This document shows, piece after piece, positions 1-5,545 of a stretch of DNA of 10,091 nt. The translations under genes were made by a program, and so were the position numbers. Source of the DNA: JANNXY01 sp964472605 (lineage in GTDB: Bacteria; Patescibacteriota; Minisyncoccia; Phycocordibacterales; CAIZIN01); NCBI GenBank assembly GCA_964472605.1, contig CAYYLG010000022.1, forward strand, positions 1-10,091. Direction: 5' to 3'. Position 1 is the stretch's first letter; every line of letters starts with the position of its first letter. Below the pieces are notes generated by a model, which was not told the DNA's origin, did not search any database, and was given only the letters and a program-made list of their open reading frames with translations.

Positions 1-102
1 TCTGCCTCTGCAATCCTCCTTACAACCGAGGTAGCTATCGCGGACGAACCAAAGGAGGATAAACCTGAATCACAGATGCCTATGGGAGGGATTGGATACT
101 AG
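1..102 (+). CDS. groL: GroEL chaperonin, C-terminal end (partial)
   Basis: This is an open frame from base 1 to the TAG at 100-102, so only the last 33 residues are present. It reads SASAILLTTEVAIADEP, then an acidic linker, and ends MPMGGIGY. GroEL proteins end with a helix of the form A(S/A)xxxLLLTTE(A/V)xxx(D/E)xP followed by a flexible Gly/Met-rich tail, and this matches that pattern. GroEL is the 60-kDa cytosolic chaperonin subunit that folds proteins inside a double heptameric ring together with GroES. The Gly-Met tail here is very short, a single GG rather than repeated GGM. No hairpin followed by a T-run is visible between the stop and the next promoter at 112, so termination may lie further on or be absent. 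Confidence 0.88.
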   Translation, partial: SASAILLTTEVAIADEPKEDKPESQMPMGGIGY

Positions 103-111
103 ACAATCTAT

Positions 112-139
112 TTGACATAAAATCAATAATGTGTAATAT
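112..139 (+). promoter_or_regulatory. Sigma70-type promoter for the 249-1049 gene
   Basis: A perfect -35 box TTGACA (112-117) is separated by 16 nt from a -10-like TAATAT (134-139). Transcription would start near 146, giving a leader of about 100 nt before the ATG at 249. This is the best -35 match I see in the window, suggesting the downstream gene is expressed independently of groL. Confidence 0.65.
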
Positions 140-167
140 ATCGTCCTAGCGCTCATTCGCATATAGT

Positions 168-224
168 TTACGGTAACCGTAAGTGCAAGGGCCAAACAAA
201 ACCCGTGCCGAGAGAGTTATCTCG
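168..224 (+). promoter_or_regulatory. Leader palindrome and small hairpin (possible operator or 5'UTR structure)
   Basis: TTACGGTAACCGTAA (168-182) is a 15-nt palindrome with arms around one central base, about 22 nt downstream of the predicted start of transcription. A second short hairpin follows, with CGAGA at 209-213 pairing TCTCG at 220-224. The palindrome could be a repressor operator or an mRNA stem. Nothing in the sequence decides between these. Confidence 0.35.
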
Positions 225-248
225 AGGTACACAACATAGGAGAAATCC

Positions 249-1049
249 ATGTCGCAGCAAAAAACGGACCTCCAGTTCCATAAACTGGAAATCAAGAAAG
301 AACCGCGTCGGACTCATGTTGTCCGGCTGACCCTCGTAGGTCTTCCACCCGGGCTCCTCATGAACCCGATGGATGACCATACGCTCCAATGCTTGGCAAC
401 TGGCCAAAAGCCGGCTCCCAAAGCCAAGGATCGCAACGAGCGAGAGATCTGCGAAGGCAAGATCATCCGTAATCTCGAGGGGGTGATGTGCATCCCCCAG
501 ACCTGGCTCTGGGCTGCACTGTCGCATGCGGGTCGTCAGATCGGCTATGGCGATGGCAAGGCTAAAGTGGCCACCGCCGACTCAACCAAGCTCCCTGAAT
601 TCCTGACCTTTTGCGGAATGGATTTCCCGTTCGAAGGTGCGGATAAGGACGGTAACGTGGATTGGGAGCCCAACCTCATGCGCGGTGTCAATACCGCGAC
701 CGAGGGAGCAACTGGTATCGTGCGCCCCTTGGTCAAGGCTGGTTGGCAAGCTATCATCCAAGTGGAGTTCAATGCTACCAAGATGCCGGTGGCAACTCTA
801 GTGGAGCTCTTCTCCAAAGCTGGTGAAATCGCCGGACTCGGGGACTTCCGTCCCCAAAAGAAGGGGCCGTTTGGCACCTTCATCGTCGATTCAGTCGAGA
901 CTGCGGAGATGTTTGAGGGCGCTGACAAACTGATGCTCAAGTCTGCTCCGGCCAAGAAAGTCAAGGGCAAGGCGAAGGCTGAGGATGATGCAGCCGAGCA
1001 TGGTCAAAACGGCGATGGCGAGGAAGAAGTCGTTGCCGCCCGCAACTAA
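249..1049 (+). CDS. Uncharacterised phage-like protein, possibly distant RAMP/Cas7-like
   Basis: The protein has 266 aa. The ATG at 249 has a good ribosome site, AGGAG at 238-242, 6 nt upstream. What can be seen: an N-terminal strand leading to GLPPGLLMNP (31-40), a central part with IPQTWLWAALSHAGR (82-96), then RGVNTATEGATGIVRPLVKAGW (145-166, split by a short gap in similarity), and a glycine-rich motif GLGDFRP (196-202) plus GPFGTF (206-211). A Lys/Glu/Asp-rich disordered tail follows from about residue 232. The central and C-terminal pattern (RP..xxW, then AGxxxGLGDxRPxxGxF) resembles, from memory, a family of uncharacterised phage proteins. The Gly-rich loop and the start are also faintly reminiscent of RAMP (Cas7-type) RNA-binding folds, which is inference only. 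No signal peptide or membrane segment is present. The gene is GC-richer than the flanking core genes, so acquisition is possible. It is followed by a hairpin terminator at 1061. Confidence 0.75.
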   Translation: MSQQKTDLQFHKLEIKKEPRRTHVVRLTLVGLPPGLLMNPMDDHTLQCLATGQKPAPKAKDRNEREICEGKIIRNLEGVMCIPQTWLWAALSHAGRQIGYGDGKAKVATADSTKLPEFLTFCGMDFPFEGADKDGNVDWEPNLMRGVNTATEGATGIVRPLVKAGWQAIIQVEFNATKMPVATLVELFSKAGEIAGLGDFRPQKKGPFGTFIVDSVETAEMFEGADKLMLKSAPAKKVKGKAKAEDDAAEHGQNGDGEEEVVAARN

Positions 1050-1060
1050 ACCGTAACAAC

Positions 1061-1110
1061 AATCCCGGCTCTATCCATCTCTATGAGATCAGGGCGGAGC
1101 CGGATTTTTA
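1061..1110 (+). terminator. Hairpin and T-run after the 249-1049 gene; also the first hairpin of array block 1
   Basis: AATCCCGGCTC (1061-1071) pairs with GAGCCGGATT (1097-1106), with one extra C on the left arm, and TTTTT follows at 1105-1109. The position 12 nt after the stop fits a Rho-independent terminator, but the loop is 25 nt. The tail ATTTTTATTTC matches the linker that follows the A-type hairpins of the array, so the element may have both roles. Confidence 0.5.
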
Positions 1111-1484
1111 TTTCAACATCAAGATAGCTGAGCTTTAGTCATCTGATTTATTGTCTACTACGCTACATTGTGATGTTGACCCTCTCCTGCGAGAGTGGGA
1201 GAGGGAGTTCTTTTTTAATTTCCTCACTGTTTAACTTAAGCTATCTGTGGTACACACCACTAAACTTTGTTGGAAATGCGGGAGGGCAACCTCCCGCAAA
1301 ATTTAGGTATGCTTCAGCATCGCATTGTATGGTAGTCCAGACTTGAGTAGTCTATGCATAGCTTTGGTATATCGAACGCGGAAGCGAAGCAACGCTTCGC
1401 TTCCGTAGCTCTTTCACAAAATTTCAGATTGCAGTAAGGTGGTGTTCTGTAAATTACGTTGAAGTATTCAGCATTTCATTACTC

Positions 1485-1534
1485 TTCTGAACCAGTCTCT
1501 CTAGCTTCGGCAAAAGAGACTGGAATTTGTATTT
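1485..1534 (+). repeat. 50-nt perfect repeat, copy 1 (A-type hairpin with flanks)
   Basis: This stretch is identical to 2012-2061. It includes the 5' foot TTCTGAA, the hairpin CCAGTCTCT/AGAGACTGG with an inner GC-TTCG-GC loop, and the linker AATTTGTATTT. Other A-type hairpins (4892-4924, 5198-5225, 1686-1713) keep the flanks but change the stem, so this pair suggests recent duplication or gene conversion inside the array. Confidence 0.9.
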
Positions 1535-1737
1535 CGATCTTGGAGTAAGATAGCGTGGACTACAGTCTATTTTTCCAGCTTACACTTAAGTATCGATCCT
1601 CTCTTGCTCAGGTGGGAGAGGAAGTTCTTTCAAATTCGCTTAGTTGCGCTTGAGTAGTCTAGTTTGCTCCTTTGCCCTCTAAGCACCAGAGAGTTATTTC
1701 GGTAATTCTCTGGATTTGTATTTCGGGTTTTGGGAAA

Positions 1738-1775
1738 TGCGCATAACAATCCTGATCTTCTGTTCAGTTTGCCAT
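1738..1775 (+). repeat. 38-nt internal repeat, copy 1 (long stem-loop interior)
   Basis: This matches 4948-4985 at 35 of 38 positions (differences at 1741, 1755 and 1761). It lies inside the long stem-loop between an A-type and a B-type hairpin. Its partner occupies the equivalent place in block 2, which ties the two blocks to a common origin. Confidence 0.85.
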
Positions 1776-2011
1776 CGTTCTCTACTCGACCTCCTTCGTG
1801 AAAACGAGGGAGGAGTTCTTTCAAAAAACATCTTCTTCAATTTTAGTGTTGGGTTAGCTAGACTGTGATTCTCTATGTAGCTTCACTCAGCTCTGAATGC
1901 GGGAAGGTGAAATCCTTCCCGCAAAATTTCGTTCCTTCAAAATTTCAGAAATGTTTTTACCTTCGCCCTGGTTTGGTTTCTTGTTCTAAACTCCCCTTCG
2001 GTGTGGTATAT

Positions 2012-2061
2012 TTCTGAACCAGTCTCTCTAGCTTCGGCAAAAGAGACTGGAATTTGTATTT
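2012..2061 (+). repeat. 50-nt perfect repeat, copy 2 (A-type hairpin with flanks)
   Basis: This is identical to 1485-1534, 527 nt away. Downstream of the repeat the two copies diverge at once, but each is followed by its own complementary basal stem (1534-1538/1592-1596 and 2061-2068/2109-2116). Confidence 0.9.
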
Positions 2062-2313
2062 TCGTCAGCCGTGATATGTCATAGTTCACTTGAGTTCACT
2101 ACGCTTAACTGACGAACCTCTCCTGTGTAAGCGGGAGAGGAAGTTCTTTCACAAAATTTCCTGTAACTTGTATTCATGAGCCCTAATCTGTATTAGGTTG
2201 GATTAAAGTTCACTAGGAATGCGGGCAGGGTGAAAACCCTCCCGCAAAATTTAAGGTTGACTCAGGTCTGCTTGCGTGTACTCCTCACCAGTTAATTGGC
2301 CTAGACTACCCAA

Positions 2314-2352
2314 AGACCGGTTTCGAGTTTCTCGAGGCCGGTCTTGCTTTTT
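2314..2352 (+). terminator. Strong Rho-independent terminator closing array block 1
   Basis: A 14-bp stem with AGACCGG at its foot (2314-2320) and CCGGTCT as its partner (2338-2344) has a TTT loop at 2328-2330 and is followed by TGCTTTTT. It is the only array hairpin with a typical terminator stem plus a clean T-run, and it comes just before the helicase gene. Block 1 transcription therefore probably stops here. Confidence 0.75.
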
Positions 2353-2372
2353 ATATAAAATTGTGGTAATTT
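2344..2372 (+). promoter_or_regulatory. Candidate promoter of the helicase gene
   Basis: TTGCTT (2344-2349), a 17-nt gap, then TAATTT (2367-2372) preceded by TGg (extended -10). The match is moderate and the -35 overlaps the terminator's foot. The leader after it carries a small hairpin, TCGCC/GGCGA (2383-2387/2392-2396), followed by AGTTCT, the same tail that follows the B-type array hairpins. Confidence 0.35.
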
Positions 2373-2434
2373 CACGCCGGAATCGCCGAGTGGCGAAGTT
2401 CTAAAAACAAACGAAAAAACAGAAAGGAAACTAT

Positions 2435-4276
2435 ATGGATCATCGTGGACGCCTCTCGGAGGCACATATACAAACGCACTTCCCATTTAAGAGTGTGCGC
2501 GAAGGACAGAATCGAATGATGGCTTGGCTTGCGGAAAATTCGCAGGCTCTCATCGAGTCGCCGACAGGTTCGGGTAAAAGCGCAATAGAATATGCTTTTC
2601 TCAAAGCATTGGGCTCGATCGGTGTGGGCCCTCGGCACATCATTGTGCCGACCAAAGCTATCGCTGAGCAATTCAAGTTGATGTATCCGGATCTAATGGT
2701 CGTGTATGGTCGTGGTGAGAATCCCTGCTATTTCTACGAAGAGGATAAGCGGGATTTGTCGCCCGAGACTACCAAGTTTCGTGCAAATGAAATTCCGTGC
2801 TCGGTTTTGCACACGTGCCCTCATCGGGTGAACTTGGATACCGGAGAGACTTACGAGCTCGGCGCGGTGCCGTGCCCGTATCTTTTGGCAAAGTATGAGG
2901 CAAAGCAGAATGAGCAGATCGTTCTCTCGACCTTTGCTTACTTCGTCTTCAATCATCTCTTCGGTCAAGATGAAGCCGACAAGAATGGAGCTTTGGTCAT
3001 CGACGAAGTGCACGGTTTGGCGGAGTCTCTCCGTAGCCTGCTCTCAAGCGAAATCACCGACTACCATCTCTTTCGTTCGGCTGACATCATTGATCTCGTA
3101 GGTGGAGAAGAAGAAGCGAAAATCCTCCGAGCATTTGCCAAAGCTATTATTGCGATGACCATGCTCAGGCAGCCTCGCGGGACCCCGCTTCTCAAGGAAG
3201 ATGAGATCAATAAGCTTCTCGACATGCTCGAGGGTATCGATTACAAAAAGCTCCAGAAGCTCATCGGCGAGGCGATCAAATATGGGACCGTAGATCCTAA
3301 GGAAGACCGCGAGACGCTTCGGCGTCTCGAATCTCTGGTGCGCGATGTGAAGAGATATGTGGCGGCATTCCGCTACAGTCTGCCGGAAGGCAATCGTAAT
3401 CCTTTGAACTACATCTATGCAGCCTGTGAAGGTGGCGAGAATGAAGGGGATGAAAGCGGGAAGAAAGTGCATTGCAAGCTGGTGGTCAAATGCCATCATG
3501 TGGCACCGCTTATCAAAAAAATGTTCCGGCGCTTTACGGGAGCCTTCTCGGCTACGGTGGGCAATCCGCGGACATTTGAGTTCGAGACGGGGATCAGGTT
3601 TCCTTTTGTAAGCATTCCTTCCGACTTTCCGGTGGAGCATACGGCGATTTATTCGCCCATTGATACGCCTGATCTGTCGCATAAGAAGTGCCCTAAAGGT
3701 GAACCAAACAAAACCTTTCGTCGAATCGCAAAGGCAGGGCTTGAGTTCAAAAAGAAGGGGTACCGGTCGCTCATGATCGTTGTCTCCAATGCTGAACGCC
3801 TGAAGTTTGCCGAGCTTGCGGCGGAGGAGGGTGTGGAAGTTCTCACCTACAACGAAGATGCCAAGCCTCGCGATGTGGCGCAAGCTTTTCGCGATGGTAT
3901 GGGGGATATGCTTGTTGGAACGGAGGCAAATTTCGGTGAGGGTATCGATCTGCCGGATGGCATTTGTCCGGTGACATTTGTCCTTCGTCCGGGCTACCCA
4001 AGCCCGAATGATCCAGGAGCAATGTTCGAGGAACGTCGTTTCGGCTCTGGCGGTGTCTGGGGTGTGCGTCAACATCGGGTGGTGATTCGTGCTTTGCAGG
4101 CTCGCGGAAGAAATATCCGCAGTGCTAGAGATAAGGGGGTAACATTCTTTATATCTCAGCAGTTCAAGAGCTTTGTCCGGCACAATTTGCCGGCGTGGCT
4201 CCAGGATGCCTATCAAGGTCGTCTGACATTCGATGAATGCTGTAAGCATGCCCTGGGAGTTTTGAAGGAAAAGTAG
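2435..4276 (+). CDS. XPD/DinG-family (Rad3-like) superfamily 2 helicase with Fe-S cysteines
   Basis: The protein has 613 aa and is predicted to be an ATP-dependent 5'-3' DNA (or DNA/RNA) helicase in the cytosol. Motifs in order: Q-motif-like region ending REGQNRMM (22-29), Walker A SPTGSGKS (42-49), motif Ia IIVPTKAIAEQ (69-79), four cysteines C98, C122, C128 and C147 in the position where XPD/DinG proteins bind a 4Fe-4S cluster, DEVH box VIDEVHGL (188-195), an arch-like insert (about 200-360), motif III SAT (372-374), motif V TEANFGEGIDLP (496-507), and motif VI QARGRNIRSARD (555-566). All catalytic motifs look intact. The ATG at 2435 has AAAGGAAA just upstream. Type IV CRISPR systems use a DinG relative (Csf4/CasDinG), but as I recall that protein lacks a canonical Fe-S site, so ordinary DinG-type repair remains the simpler reading. 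The gene sits alone between two halves of a structured array. A short C-rich end (ECCKHALG, 601-608) is unexplained. Confidence 0.9.
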   Translation: MDHRGRLSEAHIQTHFPFKSVREGQNRMMAWLAENSQALIESPTGSGKSAIEYAFLKALGSIGVGPRHIIVPTKAIAEQFKLMYPDLMVVYGRGENPCYFYEEDKRDLSPETTKFRANEIPCSVLHTCPHRVNLDTGETYELGAVPCPYLLAKYEAKQNEQIVLSTFAYFVFNHLFGQDEADKNGALVIDEVHGLAESLRSLLSSEITDYHLFRSADIIDLVGGEEEAKILRAFAKAIIAMTMLRQPRGTPLLKEDEINKLLDMLEGIDYKKLQKLIGEAIKYGTVDPKEDRETLRRLESLVRDVKRYVAAFRYSLPEGNRNPLNYIYAACEGGENEGDESGKKVHCKLVVKCHHVAPLIKKMFRRFTGAFSATVGNPRTFEFETGIRFPFVSIPSDFPVEHTAIYSPIDTPDLSHKKCPKGEPNKTFRRIAKAGLEFKKKGYRSLMIVVSNAERLKFAELAAEEGVEVLTYNEDAKPRDVAQAFRDGMGDMLVGTEANFGEGIDLPDGICPVTFVLRPGYPSPNDPGAMFEERRFGSGGVWGVRQHRVVIRALQARGRNIRSARDKGVTFFISQQFKSFVRHNLPAWLQDAYQGRLTFDECCKHALGVLKEK

Positions 4277-4310
4277 TTTAGCTTAAGTTCGTTAGAGTAT
4301 TCTGTTCAGG

Positions 4311-4334
4311 TATAATCTGTAGCATCTTATGCTA
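4311..4334 (+). promoter_or_regulatory. Possible promoter (-10) and small hairpin at the head of array block 2
   Basis: TATAAT at 4311-4316 is a perfect -10 box in the 60-nt gap after the helicase stop. The region 17 nt upstream (TTCGTT, 4288-4293) is a weak -35. A 6-bp hairpin follows, TAGCAT/ATGCTA (4320-4325/4329-4334). If used, this promoter would transcribe block 2 alone. Confidence 0.35.
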
Positions 4335-4339
4335 ATGAT

Positions 4340-4369
4340 GCGGAGCCTCGACTTCGGTCGAGGCTCCGC
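4340..4369 (+). terminator. GC-rich UUCG hairpin after the helicase gene
   Basis: A perfect 13-bp stem (4340-4352/4357-4369) is closed by C(TTCG)G. The tail CTCTTCTTT is U-rich but interrupted, so it may terminate helicase transcription inefficiently. It resembles the array hairpins at 1379 and 4789 and could equally be the first member of block 2. It lies only 47 nt before the next hairpin, so it breaks the ~100-nt spacing. Confidence 0.4.
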
Positions 4370-4386
4370 CAAGCTCTTCTTTGGTG

Positions 4387-5420
4387 TGATGCGAATTTCG
4401 TGTCACTTTTTATTTCGATATTTAAGCAATGTTAAAGTAGCCTAGACTTGACTCAGGTAGTCACATCTTAAGTATCGATCCTCTCCCTATGAAAACCGGG
4501 AGAGGAAGTTCTTTTACAAAATTTCAAAAATGAAGAAAAGTTATCTAGCGTGTTCAAGTCTAATCTCGAGTCGGCTATGATGCTCTTCTCTTTTTGATCC
4601 AAGAGCTCGAAAGGGCTCTTGGAAAGTTTTTTCGAGAGTTTAAGTTATTGCAGAATTCTGTGCACTCGTCTCCAGTTAGTTGGACTACTCGAACCTCTCC
4701 TGCGAAAGCGGGAGAGGGAAATTTGTAGCTCCCTAGAGTATGGTTGTTTGTAGTTGCGTCAGTTAACCAGCACTTCTCTATTGAGCTCGCGGAACCGGAG
4801 CTTGCTCCGGTTCCGCCTAGTTCTTTCAAAATTTCAGTGTGTGCAGATGAAGACTGTTGTTCTTTAATGTCCTTTAGTTTGCACTTCTGAACCAGTCCTG
4901 TTAGATAATTCGAAGCAGGACTGGATTTGTATTTCGGATAGAAAATATGCACATAACAATCCTGTTCTTCCGTTCAGTTTGCCATACTCTTCTATCCGAC
5001 CTCCTCCGCGAAAGTGGAGGAGGAAAAATTTCCGAATTCAGTAGACAATAGCACACTTAACCGCGGTTTTCTTGGCTGTCGTCTGGTTCGGAGCAGGAGG
5101 AGGTAACTCCTCCTGCAAAGTTCTTTCACAAAATTTCAGAAGCACAACGGTAATATAGGGTTTACTCTCTTAAGCTAATCTCCCGTATTCTTCTGAATCA
5201 GTCCCTTGCGCAAGCTCGGGACTGATTTGTATTTCGAATCAGAAGAATAGCGTATGTTTTTGTTCTCTATGCTGCGCAATTCTCCTCAATTCGACCCTCT
5301 CCTGTGAAAGCAGGGGAGGGAAATTTTCAGAAATTAGGCTCGTTGTCGTATGTTCCAGTATTGTCCAGCTCGCTTATTTTCTGATTCAACCCTGCTTAGT
5401 CTCGTGCGAACAGGGTTGAA
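4387..5420 (+). ncRNA. Structured hairpin array, block 2 (about 11 units of ~100 nt)
   Basis: This is the gene-free stretch downstream of the helicase, with the same architecture as block 1. Short hairpins: 4387-4395/4399-4407, 4480-4487/4498-4505, 4599-4608/4613-4622, 4694-4703/4708-4717, 4789-4800/4805-4816, 4892-4900/4916-4924, 5000-5009/5014-5023, 5093-5102/5107-5116, 5198-5205/5218-5225, 5295-5305/5310-5320 and 5385-5394/5411-5420. Starts are 90-119 nt apart. Long stem-loop bases: 4416-4427/4467-4478 (12 bp), 4524-4530/4591-4597, 4631-4636/4688-4693, 4727-4731/4783-4787, 4833-4837/4887-4891, 4934-4943/4990-4999 (10 bp), 5031-5036/5087-5092, 5135-5142/5190-5197, 5234-5239/5289-5294 and 5327-5333/5378-5384. 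Nearly all 3' arms abut the next hairpin. GAAA loops occur at 4609, 4704, 5010 and 5306, GTAA at 5103. No coding region is credible. Confidence 0.7.
4948..4985 (+). repeat. 38-nt internal repeat, copy 2
   Basis: This is 35/38 identical to 1738-1775 and lies at the same place in the unit, inside the long stem-loop between A-type and B-type hairpins. The enclosing basal stems are unrelated in sequence in the two copies (1723-1728/1784-1789 against 4934-4943/4990-4999). Confidence 0.85.
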
Positions 5421-5430
5421 GTTCTTTCAC

Positions 5431-5448
5431 AAATCTAAATAGATTTTT
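5431..5448 (+). terminator. Weak AT-rich hairpin with T-run at the end of block 2
   Basis: AAATCT (5431-5436) pairs with AGATTT (5441-5446) around AAAT, and the T-run reads TTTTT at 5443-5447. The stem is AT-rich and weak, but it directly follows the last array hairpin (5385-5420), so it may mark the end of the array transcript. Confidence 0.3.
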
Positions 5449-5465
5449 AGTTAGCTACTTTTGTA

Positions 5466-5525
5466 TAGATATAAGTCAGCTTTTCTGAATATCTATTGAT
5501 TTTATCTACAAAGTGTGGTTATATT
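5466..5525 (+). promoter_or_regulatory. Inverted repeat and candidate promoter upstream of the small-gene operon
   Basis: TAGATAT (5466-5472) pairs with ATATCTA (5489-5495), with an inner TCAG/CTGA (5476-5479/5485-5488). This two-tier stem resembles the long array elements. It is followed immediately by TTGATT (5496-5501), 18 nt, and TATATT (5520-5525), a plausible promoter with a start near 5532. The palindrome touching the -35 could be an operator or the last array element. Confidence 0.4.
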
Positions 5526-5545
5526 ATACCCAGATCATTTCAATC

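Larger units (their letters stand above)
1061..2344 (+). ncRNA. Structured hairpin array, block 1 (about 12 units of ~100 nt)
   Basis: This is the gene-free stretch between the phage-like gene and the helicase. Short hairpins (left arm / right arm) lie at 1180-1187/1198-1205, 1277-1285/1290-1298, 1379-1390/1394-1405, 1492-1500/1515-1523, 1597-1604/1615-1622, 1686-1696/1703-1713, 1790-1799/1804-1813, 1898-1907/1914-1923, 2019-2027/2042-2050, 2117-2123/2134-2140, 2220-2230/2237-2246 and 2314-2327/2331-2344. Starts are 89-121 nt apart. Between them lie longer stem-loops whose 3' arm ends directly before the next hairpin: 1113-1121/1171-1179, 1219-1223/1272-1276, 1423-1428/1486-1491, 1534-1538/1592-1596, 1638-1643/1679-1684, 1723-1728/1784-1789, 1944-1952/2010-2018, 2061-2068/2109-2116 and 2158-2162/2215-2219. 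The intervals 1299-1378, 1814-1897 and 2247-2313 pair less clearly. Loops read GNRA or TTCG on this strand, supporting + strand RNA. No convincing ORF is present. I do not recognise the family. Confidence 0.7.

Noticed and set aside
545..970. 141-aa minus-strand frame opposite the 249-1049 gene
   Set aside because: It is an antisense shadow of a gene that has its own promoter, ribosome site and terminator.
1630..1824. 64-aa minus-strand frame in array block 1
   Set aside because: It spans two hairpins and their conserved linkers, is short, and has no recognisable motif or ribosome site.
1061..2344. Series of ordinary Rho-independent terminators or integron attC sites
   Set aside because: Only 2314-2352 and perhaps 1061-1110 have a proper T-run. 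The others have mixed linkers, lie at regular spacing with no genes between them and are joined by a second layer of conserved stems. The attC consensus core sites are not visible and there are no gene cassettes.
3044..4249. 401-aa minus-strand frame opposite the helicase gene
   Set aside because: It is antisense to a helicase whose motifs are all intact. The translation shows no family pattern and is explained by codon structure of the true gene.
2435..4276. Calling the helicase Csf4/CasDinG
   Set aside because: The four cysteines for an Fe-S cluster are present and no Csf1, Csf3 or Csf5 gene is nearby, so an ordinary DinG/XPD-type helicase is the safer call.
4575..4952. 125-aa open frame on the minus strand inside array block 2
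   Set aside because: It runs straight through four array hairpins, and its SPAFAGE-like stretch is the typical false translation of a CCTCTCCTGCGAAAGCGGG-type palindrome. Composition and lack of a ribosome site give no support for coding.
1061..5420. CRISPR array
   Set aside because: No identical direct repeats of 23-50 nt at regular distance with unique spacers are present. Only one 50-nt pair is identical, and stems, not spacers, vary. No Cas1, Cas2 or recognisable effector set is in the window.
1113..5420. tRNA gene cluster
   Set aside because: The ~100-nt spacing and multiple stems suggested tRNAs, but there is no TTC-G-A T-loop, no anticodon-arm pattern and no CCA-type acceptor pairing in the units I read.
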